The notes: generated by a model from the sequence alone, not told the origin. DNA of 64,000 nucleotides from Halanaerobiaceae bacterium ANBcell28 (GCA_037623315.1 JBBJJH010000019.1:1-64000); one strand, 5' to 3'. Shown: positions 1 through 9,339, counted from the stretch's first letter. A program made the numbers and translations.

Positions 1-67
1 AATATTGTATTTATGGGGCGAATTAACTCGAAAAATTTTTACTCTTTAAAGCTGACACTATATCTCT

Positions 68-106
68 AAAGAAAAAATAAAAGATGTGAATTTTTTTCAC
101 ATCTTA
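68..106 (-). terminator. Terminator after recX
   Basis: A 10-bp perfect stem (AAGATGTGAA / TTCACATCTT on the minus strand) is followed by a T-rich tail. It lies about 30 bp past the recX stop and closes the recA-recX transcription unit. Nothing recognisable is seen in bases 1-67. Confidence 0.8.
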
Positions 107-135
107 AAGAAAATAGTCTATTTTTTTAAATAAAA

Positions 136-612
136 TTACATTTTTTTCTTATATTGTCCATTGTCTTTTCCTATATTATTGATTATTTTATATATTATAT
201 CAATAGTAAATCCTTTATTATATAGATAACGTTTTAGTTTCAAAGCATTCATAGAGTGACTATTCAACCATTTTTTAGCAAGTTTATCTGCTATGCCCTT
301 TTCTAATTCATAATCATATAAATTATTAAGTGCATCATTTATAATTTCTTCACTGATTCCTTTTTCCATAAGTTCTTTTTTTAAAAGGAGTTTTCCCCTA
401 GGTCTATTTTTGATACGATATTTAACCCAATTAAAAGCAAACCTTCTATCATTGAGATAATCTAATTCTTTAAGTCGGTCAATAACTTTTAAAATATCTT
501 TCTCCAAATATCCCTTTTGTAGTAATCTTTCTTTTAATTCATATATACTTCTATCTCTATATGACAAAAGATTAAAAGCCTTATCCTTAATTTCCTGAAC
601 TTTATCTACCAT
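136..612 (-). CDS. recX: Regulatory protein RecX
   Basis: RecX binds RecA and modulates its filament formation and activity. The protein is about 158 residues, usual for the family, and consists of repeated short three-helix units. Typical RecX phrases are visible, such as SIYELKERLLQKGY near the start and a central block with RPRGKLLLKKELMEKGI. The gene is translationally coupled to recA: the recA stop overlaps the recX start in the string TTGATGG. I chose the ATG at 612; a TTG three bases upstream is also possible. It should share the SOS-regulated recA promoter. Identity is firm from sequence pattern and the recA context. Confidence 0.92.
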   Translation of the reverse strand: MVDKVQEIKDKAFNLLSYRDRSIYELKERLLQKGYLEKDILKVIDRLKELDYLNDRRFAFNWVKYRIKNRPRGKLLLKKELMEKGISEEIINDALNNLYDYELEKGIADKLAKKWLNSHSMNALKLKRYLYNKGFTIDIIYKIINNIGKDNGQYKKKM

Positions 613-1640
613 CAATTTTCTTCACTAGCGGCAACTTCTTCTTCTTCTTCCAGCAAACCAAGACCCTGTCTAATTTTCGTATCTATATCATTCATAATAT
701 CAGGATTATCTTCTAAAAATTGTTTTGCGTTTTCTCTACCTTGGCCTAATCGTTCATCACCATAAGAATACCAGGAACCTGCTCGATCTACAATACCTGT
801 CTCAACACCCATATCTAGTACACAGCCAGTTGCAGATATACCAGTACCATACATAATGTCGAAATGAGCTTGCCTAAAAGGAGGAGCAACTTTATTTTTT
901 ACAATTTTAACTTTTGTCTGCGAACCTATTGATTCATCTCCGTTTTTTATAGCTTGAGCTCTTCTAATCTCTATTCTTACTGAAGAATAGAATTTTAATG
1001 CTCGTCCTCCTGGAGTAATTTCAGGATTACCAAACATTACCCCTACTTTTTCCCTAATTTGATTTATAAAAACACAAGTTGTTTTTGATTTACTAATTGC
1101 ACCAGATAATTTTCTCATAGCCTGTGACATTAAACGAGCCTGTAATCCCACATGACTATCACCCATTTCTCCATCTATTTCAGCTTTAGGTACTAAAGCA
1201 GCTACTGAATCTATAACGACTATATCAACAGCATTACTTCTTACTAAAGCCTCTGCTATTTCCAAAGCTTCTTCACCAGTATTTGGTTGTGATATTAATA
1301 AATTATCAATATTTACACCTAAATTTTCTGAATATCTTGGATCAAGAGCATGTTCAGCATCTATAAAAGCTGCAATTCCACCACTTTTTTGAGCTTCTGC
1401 AATTATATGTAATGCCAATGTTGTCTTTCCTGAAGACTCAGGACCATATAATTCTACTATCCGCCCCCTTGGTATTCCCCCTACCCCTAAAGCTACATCA
1501 ATAGGCAAAGCACCGGTAGGTATCACCTCTACATTTAACGCTGTAGTCTCTCCTAATCTCATAATAGAACCTTGTCCAAACTGCTTCTCAATTCTTTTAA
1601 CAGCCATATCAAGTGCCTTCTCTTTATCACTTTTAGACAT
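612..1640 (-). CDS. recA: Recombinase RecA
   Basis: RecA is the DNA strand-exchange ATPase that also triggers LexA self-cleavage. The protein has 342 residues, normal for the family. Walker A GPESSGKT is at residues 66-73, and the block [20 protein letters not shown] and a glutamate-rich C-terminal tail are both present. The acidic tail is coded by a GAA/GAG run, a family trait rather than an expansion artefact. An SD (AAGGGGTG) precedes the ATG. A strong promoter with a LexA box lies 65-95 bp upstream. recX follows with an overlap. Confidence 0.98.
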   Translation of the reverse strand: MSKSDKEKALDMAVKRIEKQFGQGSIMRLGETTALNVEVIPTGALPIDVALGVGGIPRGRIVELYGPESSGKTTLALHIIAEAQKSGGIAAFIDAEHALDPRYSENLGVNIDNLLISQPNTGEEALEIAEALVRSNAVDIVVIDSVAALVPKAEIDGEMGDSHVGLQARLMSQAMRKLSGAISKSKTTCVFINQIREKVGVMFGNPEITPGGRALKFYSSVRIEIRRAQAIKNGDESIGSQTKVKIVKNKVAPPFRQAHFDIMYGTGISATGCVLDMGVETGIVDRAGSWYSYGDERLGQGRENAKQFLEDNPDIMNDIDTKIRQGLGLLEEEEEVAASEEN

Positions 1641-1685
1641 ATATAATACACCCCTTTATAAATTTATAATAAATTTTAATTAAAC

Positions 1686-1734
1686 AAACTTTTGTTCTAA
1701 GTATATTATAGAACAAAAGTTCATAAAATGTCAA
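1686..1734 (-). promoter_or_regulatory. recA promoter with LexA (SOS) boxes
   Basis: On the minus strand TTGACA (1729-1734) and TATAAT (1705-1710) are separated by 18 bp, a near-perfect sigma-A promoter. The spacer contains GAACTTTTGTTC (1711-1722), an exact match to the Firmicute LexA core GAAC-N4-GTTC. A second, imperfect copy (GAACAAAAGTTT on the minus strand, 1686-1697) lies just past the -10 near the expected start point. The two copies are mutually inverted. Repression by LexA between and behind the hexamers is inferred from established SOS box rules. Confidence 0.9.
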
Positions 1735-1741
1735 GTTTTTT

Positions 1742-2311
1742 TTATTTAAATGTAAAATTATACAACTCCTCATATACAGGACCCTCTTTGTGCAATATAC
1801 TATTATACAAGCTAATTTTGTTCAACTTTATTTTATTATTATTAAAATTTATTTTATCTGTTAAATATTTGATTTCTAGAGATAGTTTTTTCATATTAGT
1901 CTTACGTTTACATCTAGCTAATGTTATATGTGGTATATATTTTTTTTTGTCTTTTTTTATTCCTAATCCACTTAATTTTTCTTCTAAGTTTTGATGAATA
2001 AAAGAGAGGTTATTATTTAAATCTTTGACACTCAGATAAACAATACGTGGATAATCTATATGAGGGAGAGCAGCAATACTCCCTAAATCAAAACATTGCT
2101 GCTCTATTGTATGAGAAACAAAAACAATATATTGTATTAGCTCAGAAATTTTATATTTATCTAAATCACCAATATATTTCAAAGTAATATGCAAATTTTC
2201 CTTTTCTACCCATTTTAATTTTTCACTTATCTTATCTTTATAGCTATTAATTTTATTATAAATATAATCTTTTTCTTCTTTTGCTAAGGAAAGAGCAATA
2301 AATAAACGCAA
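1742..2311 (-). CDS. thpR: RNA 2',3'-cyclic phosphodiesterase (2H family, ThpR)
   Basis: This is a 2H phosphoesterase of the LigT/ThpR type, which opens 2',3'-cyclic phosphate ends of RNA. Both catalytic signatures are visible: LHITLKYIG in the N-terminal half and PHITLARC in the C-terminal half. At 189 residues it has the usual length. The start is a TTG at 2311, about ten bases after the SD GGAGG, which lies within the end of the TPR gene three bases upstream. It is probably cotranscribed with the TPR gene and ends just before the recA promoter. The physiological substrate is unknown. Confidence 0.88.
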   Translation of the reverse strand: MRLFIALSLAKEEKDYIYNKINSYKDKISEKLKWVEKENLHITLKYIGDLDKYKISELIQYIVFVSHTIEQQCFDLGSIAALPHIDYPRIVYLSVKDLNNNLSFIHQNLEEKLSGLGIKKDKKKYIPHITLARCKRKTNMKKLSLEIKYLTDKINFNNNKIKLNKISLYNSILHKEGPVYEELYNFTFK

Positions 2312-2314
2312 AGA

Positions 2315-3472
2315 CTATTCTTCCTCCCGTAAGCGATTTAATAATAATCTAGCTTGATTATGGTTTGAATCTAAATGAAGCGTAGTTCTTAATTCTTCAA
2401 TAGCAGATTCTATTCTACCCATTTGGTAAAAAGCTAATGCTAAACGGTAATGAGCTTCAGCATGGTTAGGATTACTTTCTAAAGCATTCATAAATTGAGC
2501 CATAGCTCTATAATACTCATCATTTTGCAGATGTAAGTTTCCTAATGCAAGATATGCCCTTACATAGCTTCTATTATAATTTATAGCTCTTTGGTAATAA
2601 TTAATAGCTGCTTCATGATTACCTTCAACTAAATTATATATCTCACCTAAGTAAAAATATGCTTGATATATGTTTGGGTTATTATTGATAACTACACTAA
2701 AATGTTCTTTTGCTTTTTCATAATTTTCATTTCTATAATAAGCTTCAGCAAGACTTGTTCGAATAGCAAGAAAAGTACTGTCTATCTCTAATCCCCTGTT
2801 TAAAATATCAATTGCCAATTGGTATTTTCCTTGTTCGATATATATATTACCCATATTCAAATAGATTGATCTTCTATTTTCATCTTCTTCAAGAATTTGA
2901 TAATATAATTCTAAGGCTAAATCTAATTTGCCAGCTTCTTTATATAAAATTGCCAAATTCACATGATCTTCAATAACAGCACCCTTGTCTACTGCAATCT
3001 CATAATGCTCAGCTGCTTTGCTAGTATTTCCCAAACCTTGAAAGGCCATAGCTAAGTCGCTATGCAAGGCAGCAGATGAAATACCTAATTGATTTGCTCT
3101 CTCTAATTTTCTACGAGCTTCATTATAAAATGGACTATCAAAAAATCCTTTTTTATTAAGATATAACTCTCCTAATTTCCAGTAATGTAAAGCATAAGTA
3201 TAACCCATATCTTCTAATATTTGAATATTAGCCCTAGCTTCTCTTATATTATACAATTCTAAGTAAGCTAAAGTTTGATAATAAAGAGCATTCACATTGC
3301 TTTCATCCTCTGATAATATTTTATTAAAAGATTTCACTGCTTCTTGATAATCTTCTTGATAATATTGATTAACCCCTTCTAATATAAATTGACTATTTGC
3401 TGCAGATGCAGAAAAAAACGAAATGAAAAGCATTAAAGAAAGCAAAATTACTAAATAACTAATTTTTTTCAT
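2315..3472 (-). CDS. Exported TPR-repeat protein
   Basis: This is a 385-residue protein with an N-terminal Sec-type signal segment (hydrophobic residues 5-24 ending in SASAANS), followed by tandem tetratricopeptide repeats covering nearly the whole mature part. Repeats with the pattern NLAILYKEAGKLDLALELYY and AYFYLGEIYNLVEGN are easy to see. TPR arrays are protein-binding scaffolds, and no enzymatic domain is visible. AGGAGG is well placed before the ATG. It lies between cinA and thpR, away from any obvious secretion cluster, so its partner cannot be inferred. It may act outside the membrane or be anchored by an uncleaved N-terminus. Confidence 0.85.
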   Translation of the reverse strand: MKKISYLVILLSLMLFISFFSASAANSQFILEGVNQYYQEDYQEAVKSFNKILSEDESNVNALYYQTLAYLELYNIREARANIQILEDMGYTYALHYWKLGELYLNKKGFFDSPFYNEARRKLERANQLGISSAALHSDLAMAFQGLGNTSKAAEHYEIAVDKGAVIEDHVNLAILYKEAGKLDLALELYYQILEEDENRRSIYLNMGNIYIEQGKYQLAIDILNRGLEIDSTFLAIRTSLAEAYYRNENYEKAKEHFSVVINNNPNIYQAYFYLGEIYNLVEGNHEAAINYYQRAINYNRSYVRAYLALGNLHLQNDEYYRAMAQFMNALESNPNHAEAHYRLALAFYQMGRIESAIEELRTTLHLDSNHNQARLLLNRLREEE

Positions 3473-3498
3473 AAAAATCCTCCTATGTTATATTTATT

Positions 3499-3530
3499 TG
3501 ATTGAAGTACAACGATATGCATTTCAATCA
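3499..3530. other. Inverted repeat between cinA and the TPR gene
   Basis: Two 8-bp arms (TGATTGAA and TTCAATCA) flank a 16-base loop in the short gap between the cinA stop and the TPR start. On the plus strand it ends in six T residues, but no plus-strand gene reads into it. It may be a weak terminator or an operator for the TPR gene. Confidence 0.4.
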
Positions 3531-3561
3531 TTTTTTACTTAACTTAATATAAATTTCTATA

Positions 3562-4812
3562 TCAAGTAATAAAATCCTGCTTAGAACGCAGATAATTATA
3601 AAGATAATATAAAGCAAATTGTGAGCTCATCCATTTATTTCGTTTGCGATTACCAGTAAGATTTAGTTTGTAAATTTCTGTATTATTTTCATATGACAAA
3701 GCAAGATATACTAATCCAACAGGTTTTTCCTTACTACCACCTCCTGGGCCAGCAATTCCAGTCAAGGAAATGCCAATATCTGCTTTCATAATTTCCCGTA
3801 TATTTTCAGCCATTTCTCCAGCTGTTTCCGGGCTAACAGCCCCATACTTTTCAATAACATCTTTAGAAACATTTAATTGATTTATCTTCGCTTGATTACT
3901 ATAAACAATAAAGCCACCAAGAAAATAATCTGAACTCCCAGAGAAATCAGTTATCCGATTACCAACAAGACCTCCTGTACAGGATTCAGCAACTGCAAGT
4001 TTATAATTAGACTTTGAAAGCAAACTACTAAGAGCAGAAGCAATATTTTTTTCATCTACTCCATATATAAATTCATCTACTTGTTCTCTAATTATATTCT
4101 CTGTATTATTTAATAATTCTTCAATTTTTTTCTCGGATTTAGCTTTAGCTGTTAATCTTATCCTAACCTCACCCTCGCCTGCATATAGTGCCATACTTGG
4201 GTTTGACTGTTGGTCTAGAATATCTTTGATTTTTTCTTCAAGAGAAGATTCTCCTATATTAAAAAAATTAAGAACCCTGGATTTAATCTTTTCTTTATTT
4301 TTACTAAGTACTTTTGGTATAAGTTCATTATTAAAAATATCTTTCATTTCTCGAGGAACACCAGGTAAAGAAACAATTATCTTTCCCTTGTGCTCTAATA
4401 AGATTCCCGGCGCAGTGCCAACATCATTATTAAGAGTCTTTGCCCCTTCAGGTAAAAAAGACTGTTTTTTGTTATTCTCAGGCATAGGATAGCCTCTCTT
4501 CTTAAAAAACAGCTCTAATTTCTCAAGAATTTTATTATTAATTTTCAATGGTTTTCCACTTACCTCGCTGATGATTTCTCGAGTAATATCATCATCTGTT
4601 GGTCCTATACCACCAGTGGTAATTATTAAATCAGCTCTTTTTAAGGCTTGCTCTAGAGTCTTTTTTAATCTACCAGGATTATCACCAACAGAAGAAATAT
4701 AATGAATATCATAACCATAGGCTGTTAAGATACGTGCAATATATTGTGAATTACTATCCACAATATCCCCTAGCAATATTTCTGTTCCTATTGAAATTAT
4801 TTCTGCAATCAT
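3562..4812 (-). CDS. cinA: CinA-like protein (nicotinamide-nucleotide amidase family)
   Basis: CinA proteins combine an N-terminal molybdopterin-binding-like domain (COG1058, ADP-ribose/FAD pyrophosphatase activity in characterised members) with a C-terminal NMN deamidase domain. Both are present: GTEILLGDIVDSNSQYIA begins the first and AESCTGGLVGNRI begins the second. An upstream ATG at 4833 exists, but GTGAGG lies six bases before the ATG at 4812, which restores the family N-terminus MIAEIISIGTE. This gives 416 residues. cinA next to recA is a conserved Firmicute arrangement, although here TPR and thpR genes lie between them. Confidence 0.93.
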   Translation of the reverse strand: MIAEIISIGTEILLGDIVDSNSQYIARILTAYGYDIHYISSVGDNPGRLKKTLEQALKRADLIITTGGIGPTDDDITREIISEVSGKPLKINNKILEKLELFFKKRGYPMPENNKKQSFLPEGAKTLNNDVGTAPGILLEHKGKIIVSLPGVPREMKDIFNNELIPKVLSKNKEKIKSRVLNFFNIGESSLEEKIKDILDQQSNPSMALYAGEGEVRIRLTAKAKSEKKIEELLNNTENIIREQVDEFIYGVDEKNIASALSSLLSKSNYKLAVAESCTGGLVGNRITDFSGSSDYFLGGFIVYSNQAKINQLNVSKDVIEKYGAVSPETAGEMAENIREIMKADIGISLTGIAGPGGGSKEKPVGLVYLALSYENNTEIYKLNLTGNRKRNKWMSSQFALYYLYNYLRSKQDFIT

Positions 4813-5099
4813 ACTTTGCCTCACTTTCTCCATAAAATTAGTATAGTCTAAAATCTAATATTTGATTAATTTTAATATAAGTCAATTTTAATATAACTGA
4901 AAGCCCGCATATCATACAGCAGAAAATCTATTATAAACGATTCTGCTAACTGCAATGATTAAATGATATAATTTAAAAATAATTTACTATTACTATTAAA
5001 AAAATTCAAAGTAAAGATAAAAATATGTAGCTATCTTAGCAATATTTTATAATTATATTATATCATAGACTTAACTTATAACAATATTTTTTGAAAAAT
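4813..5099. other. Long AT-rich gap between ftsH-like gene and cinA
   Basis: This stretch has no convincing ORF. It contains a direct repeat (TTTTAATATAA twice, five bases apart, near 4870-4900). A TTGACT hexamer on the minus strand lies there and could be part of the cinA promoter, but its -10 is poor. I see nothing else. Confidence 0.4.
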
Positions 5100-5137
5100 A
5101 AATTAAAAACCCCACCATTTATACTATGATGGGGCTA
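5100..5137 (-). terminator. Terminator after ftsH-like gene
   Basis: On the minus strand CCCCATCA pairs with TGGTGGGG (one G-T pair) and a run of five T follows. It starts directly after the stop codon of the FtsH-like gene. Confidence 0.85.
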
Positions 5138-5141
5138 AATA

Positions 5142-6626
5142 CTATACTGCAACTTTTTCTTCAAGCAATAAGCGTAATTCTTTACCTGAAAAACGTTCTG
5201 ATTCTACTAATTTCTCTGCTATACTTAGCATAATATTTTGATTATCATCTATTAATCTTTTTACTTTAATTTCTAAATCGTTTAAGATATTAGTCATCTC
5301 TTTATGCATAAGCTCTTTAGGAATAGAATTTTCTTCAACTACACCTAAATCTGTCATTCCTGAAAAAAGCATAGTTTTTACAAGTTGAATAGCTTTTTCG
5401 AAATCATTAGAAGCTCCAGTACTACGACTATTTAAGAGTACTTCTTCAGCAACAGCTCCAGCTATAGCTATACTAATTTGTTTTTCCAAATAATCTTTCG
5501 TTTGTAAATAAAGATCGTCTTCTGGATTATGGCGCACATAACCAAGAGCTTTACCTCTAGAAGTAATAGTAATAGCAGAAACTGAACCTGGATTCATAAT
5601 TTCACTAATTAAAGCATGTCCTGTTTCGTGAACAGCAATTCTTTTTAATTCTTCTTTATTAGGGCGTCTATCTATCTTTTCACCCATAATAACTTTATCA
5701 ATAGCATCCATAAAATGATTTTCTTTAATTACTTCACTACTTTCTCTTAAAGCTAAAATAGCTGCTTCATTTGCTAAGTTTTCTAGATGAGCACCAGAAA
5801 ATCTAAAGGTTTCTTTAGCAATTTGTTTTAAATCAACATCATCAGCCAGAGGTTTATTGGCAGTATGAATCTGTAAGATATAATGTCTATCATCTTTAGC
5901 GGGTAGATCTACTTTTACTATTCTATCAAAACGACCAGGACGTAAAAGTGCTGGATCTAAAATTTCGCTCCTATTAGTAGCAGCTAAAATCAATACCTGA
6001 ACATCATCATCAATAGCTAAACCATCCATTTCAACTAACAACTGATTCAAAGTTTGATCATATTCCATATGACTACTAACCTGTCCCCTTTTTCCACCAA
6101 GAACATCAATCTCATCAATAAAAATAATGGCACTTGATTTATTAGCTTTTCTTGCATCCTGCCTGGCCTCTTTAAATAGATTTCTTACACGTTTTGCACC
6201 AAGACCTGCATACATTTCAATAAACTCACTACCAGAAGTAGATTTAAAGATAGAATCTGTATATTTAGCAGCAGCCTTAGCTAACATAGTTTTACCAGTA
6301 CCTGGAGGTCCACATAACAGTATACCTTTTATTGCCCTAATTCCCATGTGTTTAATTCCATCAATATCTTTAACAAACTCTAAAGCCTCAAGAAGCTCTT
6401 TTTTAGCGCTTTCCTGACCTCCAATATCACTAAAATTTACTTTAGGAACAGTTTTATTCTTATCAGCCTTTGTAGTTGTTGCACCTGCTAATCCACCTTG
6501 AGATAACATTTGCCACATAAAAAAGGCCAAAAAACCAATAAATATAACAGGAAAAATATTAAAACCCTGTATAGCTAATATCAAAATACTAGCTATTACA
6601 ACACCAATACCTATTTCTTTAAGCAT
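5142..6626 (-). CDS. Short FtsH-type AAA+ membrane zinc protease
   Basis: This is an ATP-dependent membrane metalloprotease of the FtsH family. With the start at 6626 (SD AAGGAGG, eight-base spacing) it has 494 residues. Two membrane segments (about 5-20 and 25-42) are joined by only a few residues. Next come Walker A GPPGTGKT (106-113), Walker B IIFIDEID (167-174), a second region of homology ending RPGRFDR, the zinc site HETGH (333-337) and a third ligand candidate in GASNDFEKA. Canonical FtsH has about 600 residues and a large outer domain between its membrane helices, which this protein lacks. Its start overlaps the stop of a small membrane protein gene, so the two are probably coupled and may form one complex. 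Confidence 0.88.
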   Translation of the reverse strand: MLKEIGIGVVIASILILAIQGFNIFPVIFIGFLAFFMWQMLSQGGLAGATTTKADKNKTVPKVNFSDIGGQESAKKELLEALEFVKDIDGIKHMGIRAIKGILLCGPPGTGKTMLAKAAAKYTDSIFKSTSGSEFIEMYAGLGAKRVRNLFKEARQDARKANKSSAIIFIDEIDVLGGKRGQVSSHMEYDQTLNQLLVEMDGLAIDDDVQVLILAATNRSEILDPALLRPGRFDRIVKVDLPAKDDRHYILQIHTANKPLADDVDLKQIAKETFRFSGAHLENLANEAAILALRESSEVIKENHFMDAIDKVIMGEKIDRRPNKEELKRIAVHETGHALISEIMNPGSVSAITITSRGKALGYVRHNPEDDLYLQTKDYLEKQISIAIAGAVAEEVLLNSRSTGASNDFEKAIQLVKTMLFSGMTDLGVVEENSIPKELMHKEMTNILNDLEIKVKRLIDDNQNIMLSIAEKLVESERFSGKELRLLLEEKVAV

Positions 6627-7173
6627 ACTGTCCACCTCCTTCACTTTCGACTATTATGCTTGTATTATACGGTATTCTTTTATAAAATGAACTATTTTCA
6701 TTATTTAATTGTAAATAAACTGCCTGAGTATCCACCCATAATCTATAATCTTTAATATTATTATCTATTACTATATTGTTAATTCTTTCCTCCATAGCTA
6801 CAAAGCTTTTATTATTAACACCCTCATATAATGCATAATGAAGCTTATAGTATAGATCTTCTAAATCCCCAGTAGAGTGATTTTCAATAGTAATATTACC
6901 TCGATTATTATTTAATTTCTCATCCATAATAATATCTATTTCTTGATAAGTCTTAAAAAAATCAGAACCTGGAATTAATTTAACAATTACGTCCATTTTA
7001 CCTTGTTTTTCAATAAGACTTATATCATCAACTGCATCTAAAGCAAGAATTTCTTCAACAATTGGTCTCTCTACACTAAAGACATTATAATAATAACGAC
7101 CTGCAAAAAAAACTGCGATTACAAGAAGAAAAACTACTATAATAATATTTAATTTAAAACCCTTAAATTCCAT
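6619..7173 (-). CDS. Single-pass membrane protein coupled to the FtsH-like protease
   Basis: I do not recognise this 184-residue protein as a named family. One hydrophobic helix (about residues 10-25) is followed by about 155 polar residues predicted to lie outside the membrane. There is no cysteine, no signal cleavage motif and no known catalytic motif. An SD (AAAGGAG) precedes the ATG. Its last codons overlap the start of the short FtsH gene by eight bases. I infer, without proof, that it is the substrate adaptor or the detached outer domain of that protease. Confidence 0.7.
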   Translation of the reverse strand: MEFKGFKLNIIIVVFLLVIAVFFAGRYYYNVFSVERPIVEEILALDAVDDISLIEKQGKMDVIVKLIPGSDFFKTYQEIDIIMDEKLNNNRGNITIENHSTGDLEDLYYKLHYALYEGVNNKSFVAMEERINNIVIDNNIKDYRLWVDTQAVYLQLNNENSSFYKRIPYNTSIIVESEGGGQYA

Positions 7174-7324
7174 AATATCGCTCCTTTCTAAAAAAGCATT
7201 TAATAATATTAAATAAATAATAATAGAAAAATCTTGAGCTCTAAAAATAATTATATCAAAAAATGACCTTTGTTTCTAGTATATAACACATGTAATCTTT
7301 GGAAGAAAAAAAAGAAAAAGATAA

Positions 7325-7879
7325 CTAACTACCTTCTTCTTTAAAAAAATCAATATCTGCTTTATAAAAATAATCAATACCAGAAATTACTGTCACAATT
7401 ACAGCTAGATAAATTAGGATATCTGATAGATAAAATGGTAAAAAGAAAATTTCCGGATGAATAATAACTGCAATAACAGCAAAAATTTGCAGATTGGTTT
7501 TCCATTTCCCCCACTTACTAGCTGCTATAACTATCCCTTCACTGGCAGCAATTACTCTAAGACCAGTTACAGCTAATTCTCTACCGATAATAATAATTGC
7601 TACCCAGGCTGAAATATCCTCCATTGCTACAAAAGCAATCAATGCTGATGCAATTAAAAGCTTATCTGCTAAAGGGTCTAATATCTTACCGAATTTGGTA
7701 ATTGCCTGATATTTTCTTGCATAATAACCATCAAGTCCATCAGTTATTGCAGCAAGTGCAAATACACCTAAAGCAAAAACTTTATATAGAGCAGTGTAGT
7801 TTTCACTCATTAATAAAAAAAACATAAATAATGGTATAAGAACAATCCTTGTAATAGTTAACTTATTTGCTAAATTCAT
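7325..7879 (-). CDS. pgsA: CDP-diacylglycerol--glycerol-3-phosphate 3-phosphatidyltransferase
   Basis: PgsA makes phosphatidylglycerol phosphate from CDP-diacylglycerol and glycerol 3-phosphate. The CDP-alcohol phosphotransferase signature is complete: DGLDGYYARKY followed by GKILDPLADK (pattern DG-x2-AR-x8-G-x3-D-x3-D). At 184 residues with four to six membrane helices it matches the family. The gene overlaps the 3' end of rimO by 17 bases, and its SD GGGGAG lies within rimO. The rimO-pgsA-cinA-recA order is common in clostridia. Confidence 0.96.
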   Translation of the reverse strand: MNLANKLTITRIVLIPLFMFFLLMSENYTALYKVFALGVFALAAITDGLDGYYARKYQAITKFGKILDPLADKLLIASALIAFVAMEDISAWVAIIIIGRELAVTGLRVIAASEGIVIAASKWGKWKTNLQIFAVIAVIIHPEIFFLPFYLSDILIYLAVIVTVISGIDYFYKADIDFFKEEGS

Positions 7880-9194
7880 TTTTTAACTCCCCTATTAAAT
7901 CATACTCATATGCTTCTTTAATCTTACATTTTACTATTTGGCCTATTGAACTACCTTCAGCTGGTAAATAAATTTGATTGTCAATTTCCGGAGCATCATA
8001 TTTTGATCTTGCATAAGCTGTATCATTATTAATCTCATCAATTATAAGTTCTAAATACCTACCAATATATCTTTGATTGTTATCATAAGAAATCTTTTGT
8101 TGAATTTGCATTAATTTATTATATCTTTCTGTTTTTAACTTATCACTAATATGACCTTCAAAATCAGCTGCAGCAGTATCTTCTTCTTTTGAATACTTAA
8201 ATACTCCCAAACGATCAAATTTAATCTCTTTTACAAAATTTGCTAGATCTTTATAATCTTCTTCACTTTCACCAGGAAAACCTACTATTAAAGAAGTTCT
8301 TATAGCTATATCTGGAATACTTTTCCTTAGCTTGCTTATCAGATTTATTAAATCTTCTCTAGTACCTCTACGATACATTAACTTTCTAATCTTATTAGAT
8401 GAATGTTGTATAGGAAGATCTAAATAATTACATATTCTTTCTTCTTTAGATATTAAATCAATTAAATCTTGATCAATATTTTCAGGATAACTGTACATAA
8501 GTCTCAACCATTGTAGTTCACTTACAGCTAGTATTTCTTTTAATAATTTAGTTAACACAGGCTTTCCATAGATATCTTCACCATATCTTGTAATATCTTG
8601 AGCAATTAAAATAATTTCCTTAACACCTTGCTGTGTAAGAGCGTTTACTTCTTCAATTATATCATCAATAGGACGACTGTAATATGGCCCTCTAATTTTG
8701 GGTATGCTACAATAACTACAATTATTGTTACAGCCCTCTGCTATTTTCACATAGGCAAAATGTGAATTAGTAATTACACGAGATAAGCTAGCTTTATATC
8801 CATATGCAGGATCAGCAATCTTATTTATTCTTTCTCCTTTGAGAACATCTTTAATAACCTGGTTTATTTCACCAAAAGTACCTGTACCAAGAATTGCATC
8901 TACTTCTGGTAACTCCTTTAAAATTTTATCCTTATATCTCTGTGTAAGACACCCAGTAACTATGAGTCCTTTAAGATTTGCTGACTTCTTTAATTGAGCT
9001 GCTTCAAGTATTGTCTCTATAGATTCTTCTTTAGCATCCTGTATAAAACCACAAGTATTTACTATAATTATATCAGCATTTTCCAAGTCTTCCACTATTT
9101 TAAACTGATTATTTTCTGATATAAAGCCTAAAATTATTTCACTATCTACCTGATTTTTTGAGCATCCTAAAGATATCAATCCTATTTTTAACAT
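7863..9194 (-). CDS. rimO: Ribosomal protein S12 methylthiotransferase RimO
   Basis: This radical SAM enzyme methylthiolates an aspartate of ribosomal protein S12. Three N-terminal cluster cysteines lie in GCSKNQVDSE, NTCGFIQDAKEESI and TGCLTQRYK. The radical SAM cluster is in CNNNCSYCSIP, and a TRAM-like C-terminal domain is present. I chose RimO over MiaB/MtaB from the GCSKNQVDSE start, the SIPKIRGPYYSRP segment and the neighbouring pgsA. Length is 443 residues. SD AAAGGGGA precedes the ATG. Confidence 0.95.
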   Translation of the reverse strand: MLKIGLISLGCSKNQVDSEIILGFISENNQFKIVEDLENADIIIVNTCGFIQDAKEESIETILEAAQLKKSANLKGLIVTGCLTQRYKDKILKELPEVDAILGTGTFGEINQVIKDVLKGERINKIADPAYGYKASLSRVITNSHFAYVKIAEGCNNNCSYCSIPKIRGPYYSRPIDDIIEEVNALTQQGVKEIILIAQDITRYGEDIYGKPVLTKLLKEILAVSELQWLRLMYSYPENIDQDLIDLISKEERICNYLDLPIQHSSNKIRKLMYRRGTREDLINLISKLRKSIPDIAIRTSLIVGFPGESEEDYKDLANFVKEIKFDRLGVFKYSKEEDTAAADFEGHISDKLKTERYNKLMQIQQKISYDNNQRYIGRYLELIIDEINNDTAYARSKYDAPEIDNQIYLPAEGSSIGQIVKCKIKEAYEYDLIGELKNEFSK

Positions 9195-9204
9195 AATATA
9201 TCCC

Positions 9205-9241
9205 CTTTGCTAAAAGAAAAGCTGAGGATAAGTTCCTCAGC
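9205..9241 (-). terminator. Terminator of tRNA-Pro(GGG)
   Basis: The minus-strand stem GCTGAGGA / TCCTCAGC with a five-base loop is followed by TTTTCTTTT. It lies between the tRNA and rimO, so rimO probably depends on read-through or on a start within this short gap. Confidence 0.8.
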
Positions 9242-9249
9242 AATATAAT

Positions 9250-9326
9250 TGGTCGGGCTATCGAGATTTGAACTCGAGACCTCACGCCCCCCAGACGTGC
9301 GCGCTACCAAACTGCGCCATAGCCCG
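9250..9326 (-). tRNA. tRNA-Pro (anticodon GGG)
   Basis: A complete cloverleaf reads CGGGCTA...TAGCCCG with a TTCGAAT T-loop. The anticodon loop is CTGGGGG, giving GGG. Discriminator A and CCA are encoded. One T-G pair lies in the anticodon stem. Confidence 0.95.
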
Positions 9327-9339
9327 TAAAACAAGATAT

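Noticed and set aside
620-655. Trinucleotide run (TTC)n near the recA 3' end, possible microsatellite
   Set aside because: It encodes the acidic C-terminal tail expected in RecA.
1728-1994. Plus-strand ORF rich in Phe/Leu overlapping thpR
   Set aside because: Antisense of thpR and starts within the recA promoter.
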